A program made the translations under genes and the position numbers. 64,000 nucleotides of DNA. It comes from Paenibacillus koleovorans NBRC 103111. GTDB taxonomy: Bacteria > Bacillota > Bacilli > Paenibacillales > NBRC-103111. The stretch lies in assembly GCF_004000845.1 (NCBI RefSeq), contig NZ_BIMA01000009.1, positions 45,078-109,077 on the forward strand, read 5' to 3'. Under the pieces are notes generated by a model, which saw nothing but the letters and a program-made list of their open reading frames with translations, did not search any database and had not been told where the DNA came from. Of this stretch, positions 52,041 to 60,696 are shown piece after piece; the first letter of the stretch is position 1, and each line of letters begins with the position of its first letter.

Positions 52041-53915
52041 GTGACGATGCGATCGGGAAAAACGGGGTATGTTCGGACTATGCTGCTTCTACTCCTAGCG
52101 GCCGGCTTCGGCACGGTCTGGGCGGTTCCTTCTATGGCCGCCGTCTCCATCCCTCCACCCGAAGCACTCGTGGCGGCCGACGATTTCTCCTCCAACACCG
52201 GCTTGTGGGATTTCATAGGCAGCGCCAGCCGAACCTCCAATTACGTCGAGCTCACGCCTTCGCAAGACAACAAAGCCGGGGTGCTCTGGCTCAAGCAGAA
52301 GCTCGCGCCCCCTTTCAATATCAGCTTCAGCTTCCGCATCGATCAGGGGGGCACGCAACCGGCCGACGGCCTGGTCTTCCTATTCAACAAACAGAAAAAC
52401 ACAAGCCCGGTCAGCGGCGGAGGCTTGGGCTTCGAGCCCGGCAACGGCTACGGGGTAGAGTTCGATACATACCGCAACGCAGGAGACCCGAGCGCACCTC
52501 ATATGAGCTTGTTCCGCAACAATACCGACCATACGATTCCAGGCACCTTGCTGTCGCAGGCAACTCCGCCGAATTTCATAGGGAGCTCCTTCCACACGGT
52601 CAAAATCGAAGTGACCGCAACCACGGTCAAGGCCTATCTGGATGGCACGCTTCGTCTGAATTGGACCGGCACGCTGGACAACACCTACGAAGGAATCGGC
52701 TTCGCCGCCGCCACCGGCGCAAGCACGAGCCGTCACGTCATTGACGATGTCGTTATTACGCGGCCGTTCAGCAACAATGCCAAGCTAGGCTCGCTCGCCG
52801 TCGACGGACACCCGTTCGTTTTTTCGCCCGATACGCCAGCCTATAACCTGACCGTCCCCTACGAAAGCGATACAGCCACACTACGGTACACGAAAGCCGA
52901 CACGCGGGCAACCGTCACTTCGGTAACGAGTACCGTAACAAATGCCGTCTACGGCTTTACGCAAACGGAAGCTCTGGTCGGTCTGCAGCCAGGGCCAAAC
53001 CCCATACAGCTAACCGTAACCGCGGAAAACGGCACAGCCAGCACGTACACGCTCACTATCATGCGCAACCATTCGTCCAACGCCTACATTCACAGCCTGC
53101 AGCCGCTCGGCCGAACGATTCTAGCGCCGGACTTCCGGAACGAGATCAGCGATTACGCGCTGTACGTCCCTGCAACGGAGCCGCTTGGCCTGCTGAGCAT
53201 GACGTTATCCGACCCGAATGCGACCTATTCGCTGCGCGGCATAATGCCTAACCCGATGATGCAGCTCACAGTGCCTACGCAGCTTGAGACGACCGTGACC
53301 GCATCGACTTATTCCGAGCCTCAACTGCTCATGCTTGATCCGCAGCAATACGGTATCTACGAGCTAGCCGTGCTGGCGCAAGATCAGACCACAACGAGAA
53401 CGTACCGATTCCATTTACAGCCGGTGCCCGAGCAATACCCGATCGCCTTCGCCCGAATCCGGGATCTCGCGACGATCGAAGTGGCGTTCCCCATGCCGGT
53501 CGTTTTGCCGGCGCAGCAGTCCCCGGCTATGTCGTTCCCTATCACAGGTGCGGGTGACGATTTGCAAGTCGTCCAAGCGCAGATCATCCCCGCCTCGCAG
53601 CAAACGCCCGGCATCTCTGCAACCGTGCTGCTGCAGCTGAATCGCGCCTTGCTGCCGACGGAGCTGCCTCGCCTGAGCCTTCTGCACGGCGCCGTTGCAA
53701 GTCCGACCGGTCAGCCGGTGCTGCAGCTGTTCGCTCCCGTCCTGACGACCCAGCAGCTGATCAGCTACGAACAGCAGCTCGACATTTTGGCGGACGGCCT
53801 TCACATCGACGATGTCGCACGCTATATGCTAGGTCCCGGCGACAAGGATTTCAACGGAAACGGCCAGCTCGACCGATTCGACGTGTACACGTTGTTGAGG
53901 CTCCTGCTTCCGTAG
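52041..53915 (+). CDS. Secreted L-type lectin/cadherin-like protein (624 residues), short paralogue
   Basis: GTG start at 52041 with GGAGG seven bases upstream; an ATG at 52047 is also possible. Signal peptide at about 1-34 (TMLLLLLAAGFGTVWA). About 45-255 is the same L-type lectin-like domain as in the upstream giant (DDFSSNTGLWDFIGSASRTS, ADGLVFLFNKQ, NGYGVEFDTY). Two cadherin-like beta-sandwich domains follow (LGSLAVDGHPFVFSPDTPAY; AYIHSLQPLGRTIL). The C-terminal module has DGLHIDDVARYM and an EF-hand DFNGNGQLDRFDVYTLL. It equals the two ends of the 2517-residue protein without the LamG and five-repeat middle. Function unknown; likely glycan binding outside the cell. Confidence 0.85.
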   Translation: MTMRSGKTGYVRTMLLLLLAAGFGTVWAVPSMAAVSIPPPEALVAADDFSSNTGLWDFIGSASRTSNYVELTPSQDNKAGVLWLKQKLAPPFNISFSFRIDQGGTQPADGLVFLFNKQKNTSPVSGGGLGFEPGNGYGVEFDTYRNAGDPSAPHMSLFRNNTDHTIPGTLLSQATPPNFIGSSFHTVKIEVTATTVKAYLDGTLRLNWTGTLDNTYEGIGFAAATGASTSRHVIDDVVITRPFSNNAKLGSLAVDGHPFVFSPDTPAYNLTVPYESDTATLRYTKADTRATVTSVTSTVTNAVYGFTQTEALVGLQPGPNPIQLTVTAENGTASTYTLTIMRNHSSNAYIHSLQPLGRTILAPDFRNEISDYALYVPATEPLGLLSMTLSDPNATYSLRGIMPNPMMQLTVPTQLETTVTASTYSEPQLLMLDPQQYGIYELAVLAQDQTTTRTYRFHLQPVPEQYPIAFARIRDLATIEVAFPMPVVLPAQQSPAMSFPITGAGDDLQVVQAQIIPASQQTPGISATVLLQLNRALLPTELPRLSLLHGAVASPTGQPVLQLFAPVLTTQQLISYEQQLDILADGLHIDDVARYMLGPGDKDFNGNGQLDRFDVYTLLRLLLP

Positions 53916-53930
53916 GCCTCGAGCCCGACA

Positions 53931-53982
53931 AAAAGGCAGCCTCCCAAGTAGCTCGACGGCTACTACAGGAGGCTGCCCTTTT
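53931..53982. terminator. Bidirectional terminator between the lectin-like gene and tatC
   Basis: GGCAGCCTCC (53935-53944) pairs with GGAGGCTGCC (53968-53977), with AGTAGC/GCTACT inside, an A-run before and a T-run after. It serves both convergent genes. Confidence 0.92.
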
Positions 53983-54762
53983 TCAATCCACCAGCGGCGC
54001 CGGCCCTTCCCCGTACTCCTCTTCCCACTTCCGCTTCTGCTCGAGCTGCTTGCGGTAGATGACACCGGACAGCAGCACGCTGACCTCGTACAGAATGATG
54101 AGAGGAATCGCCACGAGAATGTCCGAAATAAAGTCCGGCGGCGTCACGAATGTCGCGACTACAACCAGAATCATGTACGCGAACTTGCGGATTTTTTTCA
54201 ACCGAATCGGATTCAGCACGCGAATCTTGGTCAGGAACATGACCACGACTGGCAGCTCGAACAGCACCGACATCGGCAGCACAATATTGAACATAAACGT
54301 AAAGTATTGCGCAATGCCGTACGTCTCCGTAAGGCCCAAGCTCTTGGTCACCTCGGAGGTAAAGTAAAACGCCATCGGGAACACGATAAAATACCCGAAG
54401 GAAAACCCCATCAAAAACAGCAGCACACTGCCGGGAATGTAACGCAGCGCCGCCGTATGCTCGACCTCGGTCAATCCGGGCTTCACAAACAACCAGAACT
54501 GAAACAAAGCGAACGGCAACGACACACATAGCCCAACGGCAAAAGCAAACTGCATGAAGATCCGGATCGCGTCCCAAGGCGAGAACGTGTTCAAGGGCAT
54601 GTTCATGCTGGCGGCCGGCTCTACGCTGACGAGATACAGGATCAACGGCTTCGCCGCGAAAAATCCGCCGATCATCGTCAACACCAGCACCGTGAGCACC
54701 CAAATAATCCGTTTGCGCAGCTCCGTCAGATGGTCCACCAGGGAAGCAGCTTCATCCTTCAT
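53983..54762 (-). CDS. tatC: Twin-arginine translocase subunit TatC
   Basis: 259 residues from the ATG at 54762 (GGTGAG upstream; a TTG two codons earlier is open). Six membrane helices, with the family motifs HLTELRKRIIW at the N-terminus, SPWDAIRIFMQFAFAVG (the twin-arginine-binding region), LPFALFQFWLFVKPGLTEVE, and PVVVMFLTKIRVLNP. The acidic C-terminal tail EEYGEGPAPL follows the last helix. It recognises Tat signal peptides of folded proteins and forms the translocon with TatA. It lies 62 bp downstream of tatA and evidently belongs to its operon, next to molybdenum-cofactor genes whose enzymes are often Tat substrates. Confidence 0.95.
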   Translation of the reverse strand: MKDEAASLVDHLTELRKRIIWVLTVLVLTMIGGFFAAKPLILYLVSVEPAASMNMPLNTFSPWDAIRIFMQFAFAVGLCVSLPFALFQFWLFVKPGLTEVEHTAALRYIPGSVLLFLMGFSFGYFIVFPMAFYFTSEVTKSLGLTETYGIAQYFTFMFNIVLPMSVLFELPVVVMFLTKIRVLNPIRLKKIRKFAYMILVVVATFVTPPDFISDILVAIPLIILYEVSVLLSGVIYRKQLEQKRKWEEEYGEGPAPLVD

Positions 54763-54824
54763 TTCCAACTCACCAACCTAACTCATCGGATAACCTTTCC
54801 AACTTGCATAGAAAGGAAACTCGC

Positions 54825-55073
54825 TCAATCCGGCAGCTTCTTCTCGCCCGCGGTATCCGACGGCCTGCTGTCCAAACGCGGAGACGACGTGGAAGTAGAA
54901 ACTTCCTTGCGCTGCTCCTGCTCGGAATCGTTCATAATTTCTTTGGCCCCGTTCTTGAACTCGCGGAGCGTGCGGCCGAAGGCGCGGCCCAATTCAGGCA
55001 GCTTGCTCGGTCCGAACAACAGCAGAGCGACCAGAATGATCAGAATAAACCCGGTTGCACCAATGTTTGGCAT
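54825..55073 (-). CDS. tatA: Twin-arginine translocase subunit TatA
   Basis: 82 residues from the ATG at 55073 with AAGGAGGAG seven bases upstream. Layout is typical: a short N-terminus (MPNIGATG), one membrane helix (FILIILVALLLFG), the hinge PSKLPELGRAFG, and an amphipathic helix RTLREFKNGAKEIM, then a polar tail. TatA oligomers form the protein-conducting part of the Tat pathway; Gram-positives of this type have TatA/TatC without TatB. It follows the molybdopterin-binding protein gene by 43 bp. Confidence 0.95.
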   Translation of the reverse strand: MPNIGATGFILIILVALLLFGPSKLPELGRAFGRTLREFKNGAKEIMNDSEQEQRKEVSTSTSSPRLDSRPSDTAGEKKLPD

Positions 55074-55116
55074 GCTTAACTCCTCCTTCTTCAAATGAAA
55101 TGCATTTAACTAAAAA

Positions 55117-56172
55117 CTAACCACGATCGGCAAACAATCCGCCATAACCTAGTTGAACGATATCGTTTCGTTCGATCGCCACACCCGCACAAACCCGTGG
55201 CAACAAAACGTCGAACACGGTAAATTTGTCGTGGATCACACCGCCGGGCAGTCCCATCACGGGGGTATCCCCCAAATAAGCCATCATCAGCATCGAACCC
55301 GGCAGCATCGGCGTGCCGTGGCTGACGATTCGCGCCCCGGCCTGCTTGATCGCGCCCGGCGTTCGATCGTCCGGATCGACGGACATGCCGCCCGTAATCA
55401 GGATCAGATCGACGCCAAGCTCTAGGAAATAGCGGATCTCGCGTACGATCGCCTCGCTGTCGTCGGGACTGAACCGCTGCTCCACCACCGCAGAGCCGAA
55501 CGCCTCCACCCGTGCGCGCACGACCGGCCCGAATTTGTCCTCGATCAGGCCGGAGAACACTTCCCCGCCGGTCGTCACCAAGCCGACCCGCAGCGGGCGG
55601 AACGGCAGCACATGGATCGGCGCCGCGCCGCCATGGGCCTCGCGCCAAACCGCGGCGGCGGCCTCTACGCGCTCGACCCGCTCCCGCTCCACGACGAGCG
55701 GGATGACCCGGGTGCCGGCGATGGTCTGTCCGGACCGCACCACGGTGCAATCCGTCAATGTGGCCATCGCCAGTTGGCCTATGCCGTTCACGTCGTCGAT
55801 GAACGGCTTCGCCACGCGCGCGAGCCCGCCCGCCGAGGCGCGCAGCAGCACTTTGCCCTCGCTCGGCTCGGTGGCGGCGAGGCCGGCTCCTCCGGCGGCC
55901 GCCGCCATCCGCTGCGCCGCCTCGTCCTCGTGCAGATCGGCCGTTCCGAGCTGCAGCACGTAGATGTGAGCTTTGCCGATCTTGTGCAACTCGGGGATGT
56001 CTTCCTCGCGGACGACATGCCCCTTGCGGAACAGCCGGCCTTTGAATTCGCCAGGCACGATGCGGGTCAAATCATGCGCCAGCGCCAAACCGACCGCATC
56101 CTCGACCCGTACCTCCGTCAATCGAGTTGCGCTCGGCGTTGCTGAACCCGTCGAATTGCTTCCGCTAGTCAT
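55117..56172 (-). CDS. Molybdopterin-binding protein (MoeA/CinA-like domain)
   Basis: 351 residues. The N-terminal part (VEDAVGLALAHDLTRIVPGEFKGRLFRKGHVV) resembles the MoeA entry region. The C-terminal part is a MoCF-like fold: LRVGLVTTGGEVFSGLIEDKF at about 195-215, ILITGGMSVDPDDRTP at about 260, and VMGLPGGVIHDKFTVFD near 310. It is shorter than MoeA (about 400) and lacks part of its domains, so it may act in metal insertion or in cofactor binding; the exact step is unsettled. It overlaps mogA/moaB by 4 bp (ATGA) and is followed by tatA. GC-rich codons. Confidence 0.85.
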   Translation of the reverse strand: MTSGSNSTGSATPSATRLTEVRVEDAVGLALAHDLTRIVPGEFKGRLFRKGHVVREEDIPELHKIGKAHIYVLQLGTADLHEDEAAQRMAAAAGGAGLAATEPSEGKVLLRASAGGLARVAKPFIDDVNGIGQLAMATLTDCTVVRSGQTIAGTRVIPLVVERERVERVEAAAAVWREAHGGAAPIHVLPFRPLRVGLVTTGGEVFSGLIEDKFGPVVRARVEAFGSAVVEQRFSPDDSEAIVREIRYFLELGVDLILITGGMSVDPDDRTPGAIKQAGARIVSHGTPMLPGSMLMMAYLGDTPVMGLPGGVIHDKFTVFDVLLPRVCAGVAIERNDIVQLGYGGLFADRG

Positions 56173-56663
56173 TCTTCAGGCTCGCCTGCCCTTCCCTTCA
56201 GCTGGTTCAAGGCGGCAGGCAACTGCTCCATGACGGCGGCCAAGCTCTCGAGCACGCCCTTCGGCGTGCCCGGCAAGTTCAGCACGAGCGTCCGCTCGCG
56301 AATGCCCGCCACGCCGCGGGACATCATGCCGTACCCGGACCGCTGCATCATAGCGGCGCGCATCGCCTCGGCGAAGCCCGGCGCCAGCCGGTCGACCACC
56401 TTCAGCGTCGCCTCCGGCGTCACATCGCGGAGCCCCATGCCGATGCCGCCGGTCGTGAGCACCAGATCCACTTTGTAATAATCGATCATCTCGATCAGCG
56501 CCGCCATAATCTCGTCCCTCTCGTCCGGGACGATGCGGTATTCGATAATATCGCCTTGCAGCTCTTCCTCCACCAGTTCGCGAATCACCTGTGCACTGGT
56601 ATCTTCGCGTTCCCCGCGGGATCCGAGATCGCTAGCCGTAAGCAGCCCTACTTTCCAGCGCAT
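56169..56663 (-). CDS. Molybdopterin adenylyltransferase-type protein MogA/MoaB
   Basis: 164 residues from the ATG at 56663, which has GGAGGGAGG upstream; a longer open frame has no support. MRWKVGLLTASDLGSRGERED begins the MoCF fold. The molybdopterin site is TTGGIGMGLRDVTPEATL at about 74-91, and RTLVLNLPGTPKGVLESL lies near the end. It adenylylates molybdopterin before metal insertion (MogA activity); in Firmicutes the MoaB name is often used for the same family. Coupled to the next gene by a 4-bp overlap. Confidence 0.92.
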   Translation of the reverse strand: MRWKVGLLTASDLGSRGEREDTSAQVIRELVEEELQGDIIEYRIVPDERDEIMAALIEMIDYYKVDLVLTTGGIGMGLRDVTPEATLKVVDRLAPGFAEAMRAAMMQRSGYGMMSRGVAGIRERTLVLNLPGTPKGVLESLAAVMEQLPAALNQLKGRAGEPEE

Positions 56664-56733
56664 AAGCTTCCTCCCTCCAGCCTGTCGAAGAAATATGCCT
56701 CGTCTCTCGGACGGCGACCGCCTTCTGCAGCCC

Positions 56734-57228
56734 TTACTCGGCTTCGCCGCGAATGAAATCGCCATGTTTGCCGCCGGTTTTGGACACCAGGTATGTCGGT
56801 CCGATCGCCATCTCTTTCTCTAACGCCTTACACATATCATACACCGTCAGGGCCGCCGCGGAAACAGCCGTTAAGGCCTCCATCTCCACGCCGGTCTGAC
56901 CGGTCGTCTTAACCGTGCCTTCAATATAGAGCACATCCGCCCCGTTGTCGGAAAAAGAAAGCTCCACACCCGTTAGCGGCAAAGGATGACACATCGGAAT
57001 CCAGCTGGACGTTTGTTTGGCCGCCATAATGCCCGCCACCTGCGCGACCGCGAGCACATCGCCCTTGCCGACCTTGCCGGACTTGATGACGGCGAGCGTA
57101 TCGGGCCGCATCGTCACCTGCGAGCGCGCGGTTGCGGTGCGCTTCGTCACGCCTTTCTCCGAAACGTCCACCATCCGGGCCCGGCCCTCTGCGTTGAAAT
57201 GCGTCAACCCGTCCTGCTTGCTCTCCAT
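56734..57228 (-). CDS. moaC: Cyclic pyranopterin monophosphate synthase MoaC
   Basis: 164 residues from the ATG at 57228, which fits the usual MoaC length; the frame is open to 57273. Family motifs: [19 protein letters not shown] at the N-terminus, [20 protein letters not shown] at about 64-83, and [22 protein letters not shown] at about 120-141, which carries the catalytic Asp and Lys of DMCK. It converts the MoaA product to cyclic pyranopterin monophosphate, the second half of the first step of molybdenum-cofactor synthesis. MoaA, MoaD and MoaE are not in the window. It lies 70 bp upstream of mogA/moaB. Confidence 0.95.
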   Translation of the reverse strand: MESKQDGLTHFNAEGRARMVDVSEKGVTKRTATARSQVTMRPDTLAVIKSGKVGKGDVLAVAQVAGIMAAKQTSSWIPMCHPLPLTGVELSFSDNGADVLYIEGTVKTTGQTGVEMEALTAVSAAALTVYDMCKALEKEMAIGPTYLVSKTGGKHGDFIRGEAE

Positions 57229-57290
57229 CGCCAACGTTCGCACATCCTTCCCCTCAACCTCAGTATACTGCATTTTGCGACGAGTAACTG

Positions 57291-57911
57291 TTACAACTTT
57301 GTTGACAACAGCTTCGACTCGGTCACGACCGCATCCACACGCATGTCGTGCGCGTCCATCGGCACCTCCGGCACGACCTGCAAGTCATAGGCGAGCGCCA
57401 GCTTGAAAGGCTCATCGCCCCCACGCTCCGTTCGGCACCGTTCGATAAATCGGTCATAGAAGCCTCCACCGTACCCCATCCGCCCCATGGAGGCGTCAAA
57501 CGCAAGTCCCGGCACAAGCATCACTTCCAGTCGCGTTAAATCTACCAGTACCGGGGCATGCAGCCCAGGCTCGAGAATGCCGTAGGCGCCCGGTTCCAAG
57601 TCGTCATACCCCAGGATAAGATGAAGCTGCAGCTGCTTGCCGGCGGCTATTACTTTCGGGACCGCTACCGGCACCCCTTTATCCCAGCCCCAACGCAAAA
57701 TAGGTCCGACATCGACCTCCGCTTGGAGCGGGACGTAGGCGAACAGAACGGGGCTCTCACCGGCGGATACGCGCCTCAGCAGCAATGGTTCTAACACTCG
57801 ATCGATCGCCATCCGGCAGATCGCCTCCGATTTGGCCGCCCTTTGTTCCGGCGCAAGCGCGGTTCGTTCGGCCTCCAGCCGCCTGCGGAGCTGTTTTTTG
57901 TGATCCTGCAC
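57291..57911 (-). CDS. 5-formyltetrahydrofolate cyclo-ligase
   Basis: 206 residues from a GTG at 57911 preceded by AGAGG; an ATG at 57947 is open, but a -10-like TACACT lies directly in front of it, so it would leave almost no leader. The basic N-terminus [15 protein letters not shown] holds the ATP/folate-binding lysines and arginines. [13 protein letters not shown] lies mid-protein. The conserved C-terminal motif is [20 protein letters not shown]. The enzyme uses ATP to convert 5-formyl-THF to 5,10-methenyl-THF. It lies 62 bp upstream of moaC and probably leads the operon. Confidence 0.92.
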   Translation of the reverse strand: MQDHKKQLRRRLEAERTALAPEQRAAKSEAICRMAIDRVLEPLLLRRVSAGESPVLFAYVPLQAEVDVGPILRWGWDKGVPVAVPKVIAAGKQLQLHLILGYDDLEPGAYGILEPGLHAPVLVDLTRLEVMLVPGLAFDASMGRMGYGGGFYDRFIERCRTERGGDEPFKLALAYDLQVVPEVPMDAHDMRVDAVVTESKLLSTKL

Positions 57912-58060
57912 CCGTGACCGGCCTCTTTTCAGAAAACTAGTTATCATTCTCAGTGTAGCATAATGAAGTTCAGAAGAGAAAGCGAGCGGTACGAAATGGA
58001 GCCTCCATCATCCGGAAAAAAAGGAAAGCCGCTCCTCCGAACGCGATCGGGAGAAACGGC

Positions 58061-58162
58061 CTATTCCATCTTCTCTACATCGTCCATCTGCTTATAAGCG
58101 TTCACATGCGCGCCGGCGATGCCGCTGCTGCCGATAATGTCGATTTTGAGTCATTTCGCCAT
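58061..58162 (-). pseudogene. Remnant of a Gfo/Idh/MocA-family oxidoreductase gene
   Basis: Reading from an ATG at 58162 with GAAGG before it: MAK, a TGA stop, then LKIDIIGSSGIAGAH, VNAYKQMDDVEKME and TAG. The IIGSSGIAGAHVNAY part is the N-terminal Rossmann loop of Gfo/Idh/MocA proteins. Nothing of the rest of the gene follows. It lies downstream of the AraC gene and of an intact member of the same superfamily, so it is the stub of a second oxidoreductase gene. The rest of the gap 57948-58188 shows no other gene. Confidence 0.65.
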
Positions 58163-58188
58163 TTACTTGCCTTCTGGTCTCTTGGTGG

Positions 58189-59211
58189 TTATGGCTGCGC
58201 CTGCTCGAGCTGCCGCTCGCGGTACTGCCCCGGTGTCATGCCCATTCTCCGTTTGAACACGTAATACAAGTAATTGCCGCCGGAAAAACCGTGCTCGACC
58301 GCCATCTGCTCGAACGTACGGTCCCCCTCTAACAGCTCGCGGCAGATGTGGGACAGCCTGACGTCCTCCACATAATCGCGAAATGTCACCCCGGCCTGTT
58401 CGCGAAAAATGCGCTGCAGCTGCCGGCCGCTGATGCTTAGCTTCTCCGCTACGTTCTCCAGCGTAATTAAACCCGCATGGTTGTCCTGGATAAACCGCGT
58501 TGCCAGTTGAAAGCGGAACGCGTTCATATCCCGCTGCGGAATGCCGGAGGCATCCTCTGGAACGATTGCCGCTTCATAGCCGCGAACCGTCCGCAGCAGG
58601 ATTTGAATGATCGCCTGCTTGATCGTCGTATAAGCGCCGTGCTGGTTTTCCTTCCACGCCCGGGAAGCCGCCATGAACCATTGCATCGCGTTGTACCGGT
58701 CCACGGCCGTCTCCGGCGGAAGCTCTCGCAGCCGGCGGATACAGGTCTCCGCCTCCTCTTGTTCTCGCCCCGAGCCCCAGTCGTCCTCAGGCAGATGAGC
58801 GGAAGCATTGTCAGAGCCCCCACTCTCCAGCTCGCGAATATCTATATGCAGGCAGAGCTCATCCATCGCCTCATGCGCATCAGCCTCTTGGTAGTGGATC
58901 AGATCCGGTCCGGTGAGGTAGAACAGACCCTCATGCAGCGCGAATTCGCGGTCCTTGAGAATGACTTTTCCTTTGCCGCGAGGGATGAAATGAAATTCGA
59001 ATTCGGAATGCTTGTGAAACGACACCGACTTGCCCGGTGCGAATTGCATCAGATGGCAGCGCAACACGTGAATCCCATAATGCCCCCAACGAAACTTCAA
59101 ATCCAGCCGGTCTAACGAAAACCGGTCCTGCTCCAATGGCTGGAACGCAAACGGCGCCGCTCCTTTCTTCAGGGAAGGAGCTTTCCCCGGCTCCCCTCGG
59201 TTCGGAGTCAT
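58189..59211 (-). CDS. AraC-family transcriptional regulator with cupin sensor
   Basis: 340 residues. The N-terminal half is a cupin-like ligand domain (MQFAPGKSVSFHKHSEFEFHFI with HxH-type metal ligands, KGKVILKDREFALHEGLFYL). The C-terminal 100 residues hold two HTH motifs: LENVAEKLSISGRQLQRIF and FEQMAVEHGFSGGNYLYYVF, ending in GMTPGQYRE. Such proteins activate sugar-use genes on binding a sugar. It starts 26 bp after the oxidoreductase gene and is read with it, so it probably controls this small operon and perhaps a transporter elsewhere. Confidence 0.92.
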   Translation of the reverse strand: MTPNRGEPGKAPSLKKGAAPFAFQPLEQDRFSLDRLDLKFRWGHYGIHVLRCHLMQFAPGKSVSFHKHSEFEFHFIPRGKGKVILKDREFALHEGLFYLTGPDLIHYQEADAHEAMDELCLHIDIRELESGGSDNASAHLPEDDWGSGREQEEAETCIRRLRELPPETAVDRYNAMQWFMAASRAWKENQHGAYTTIKQAIIQILLRTVRGYEAAIVPEDASGIPQRDMNAFRFQLATRFIQDNHAGLITLENVAEKLSISGRQLQRIFREQAGVTFRDYVEDVRLSHICRELLEGDRTFEQMAVEHGFSGGNYLYYVFKRRMGMTPGQYRERQLEQAQP

Positions 59212-59237
59212 GTCGGTCGGTTACCCGCTTTCTTCTA

Positions 59238-60242
59238 TTATTGAGCGAGCTCGGAAGGGCTCACGGCGCGGCCCAGCTTCACGGACAAGTTCGAAGCCTC
59301 CATCAGTCTCGTCAAATCCGCCGCCATTGCAATGTTCTCGCTCGCTACCGTATTTTGCTGAATATGCGACACCCATTGCTGGAACGCCGACGGATTGCGC
59401 TCCGGCTGCTCTTGCACCGTCCACTCCTTCGAAGCTTCCTCGCCGAGCTTCTTCGTGCGGAGCAGCAGCTTATCTTCCGGCAAGCCGTAGAGGATCGTGC
59501 CCTCCGTTCCGTGTACTTCCACGCAGAACGGGGAGTAGGCGTTCACGAAGCCCGCTTCCACGATGCCGATCGCGCCGTTCGCGCACTTCAGCACGGAGAC
59601 TGCGTTGTCTTCGACTTCTTTGCCGGTGATGTAGCCGAATTGAGCGGTAACGCTCTCCGGCATCGAGCCGAGGAACAGGCGAGTCAAGTACATCGGATGG
59701 CAGCCCAGGTCGATCAGCGCGCCGCCGCCGCATTGCTCCAGGCTGAAGAAATGCGCCGGAAGCCAGCCGGCCGTAGCGCCGTTGTGCGACAGCCGCGCGC
59801 GAACGAGCGTCACGTCGCCGAGCAGCCCTTGCTCCAATATTTGTTGCACAGCCAGCGTGCAGCGATCGTTAAGCCGCGGCAGCGAAACCGTCAGCTTCAC
59901 GCCCGCCTTCTCTACGGCAGCCAGAATGCCATTGACTTCCCTTTGCGTAGGAGCAATGACCTTTTCGGTGAAAATATGTTTGCCGGCATTCGCCGCTTTA
60001 ATCATCACTTCGTGGTGGATGTTCGTAGGGGCGTCGACGATAACCGCATCGATGTCCGGGTTAGCCAGCATTTCATCCAGCGACTCATAAAATGCGACAC
60101 CACGCTCCGTAGCTTCCTTCTGCCCGCGCTCCGGAATTTCATCCCATACGGCTACGATTTCCGTCTCCGGGTGTTCGGTCGCCTGCCTTGCGTAATCGCG
60201 TGCATGCACGTGCCAGAAGCTAATCATCGCTACTTTAATCAT
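59238..60242 (-). CDS. Gfo/Idh/MocA-family NAD(P)-dependent oxidoreductase
   Basis: 334 residues from the ATG at 60242 with GGGAGAG upstream; a 41-codon upstream extension is not conserved in character. The Rossmann domain starts MIKVAMISFWHVHARDYARQ. It continues with VAVWDEIPERGQKEA and AVIVDAPTNIHHEVMIKAANAGKHIFTEKVIAPT, where the E-K pair is the family's catalytic-site lysine motif. The C-terminal domain has GGGALIDLGCHPMYLTRLFLG with the substrate-binding Asp/His. The family oxidises or reduces sugars, inositols or their derivatives; the substrate here is not predictable. Tight linkage with the AraC gene suggests a sugar-induced operon. A TTGTGT-18-TATTAA pair upstream is a weak promoter candidate. 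Confidence 0.9.
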   Translation of the reverse strand: MIKVAMISFWHVHARDYARQATEHPETEIVAVWDEIPERGQKEATERGVAFYESLDEMLANPDIDAVIVDAPTNIHHEVMIKAANAGKHIFTEKVIAPTQREVNGILAAVEKAGVKLTVSLPRLNDRCTLAVQQILEQGLLGDVTLVRARLSHNGATAGWLPAHFFSLEQCGGGALIDLGCHPMYLTRLFLGSMPESVTAQFGYITGKEVEDNAVSVLKCANGAIGIVEAGFVNAYSPFCVEVHGTEGTILYGLPEDKLLLRTKKLGEEASKEWTVQEQPERNPSAFQQWVSHIQQNTVASENIAMAADLTRLMEASNLSVKLGRAVSPSELAQ

Positions 60243-60407
60243 TTCATTCTCTCCCTTGGGCGGTTTAATGGGTACTATGTTAATACGACATGCTCCTACG
60301 GTAACACAAATAACCCTCCGACAGAAATGCAAATTTATGACATCGATACTATGAAATTGCGACATGAAGGAAGGGACATTTTACATCTGCGTGATAGTCC
60401 CGATGTA

Positions 60408-60540
60408 GTGGTGCTGGTGGAGAGCAGGGGCGGGGGCGGCGCGAGATGACCGTGAGACCATTTTTCGTTTGAGTGGTGGGCCGTGGGCCGTGGTGTTGGT
60501 GGATGGCAGGGGCGGGGGCGGCTGGAATGTGAGGCGGGTA
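60408..60540. repeat. G-rich direct repeat
   Basis: Two copies about 81 bp apart of GTGGTGYTGGTGG followed by GCAGGGGCGGGGGCGGC. Each contains G-runs of four and five that could form a G-quadruplex. Confidence 0.6.
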
Positions 60541-60696
60541 AAGGCGGTAAAGTGTGGGTACGGCGTGCAGACAGTGGTGGGATGCGAGGTGCTGAGTGCG
60601 GCGGGCGGGCAGGTGGGGCGGCAGTGGGCGCATGCTGGATACCAAATTTCGCTATTGGAGAACCAAATTTCGCATACAGGCTCCACTTCGGCTAAT

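Noticed and set aside
59037..60449. 470-codon plus-strand frame opposite the oxidoreductase
   Set aside because: Antisense of a gene with clear Gfo/Idh/MocA motifs; no family signal of its own.
60349..60695. Several frames of 70-101 codons in the G-rich intergenic stretch
   Set aside because: Low-complexity Gly/Arg- or Pro/Thr-rich translations of a repeat; no credible starts.
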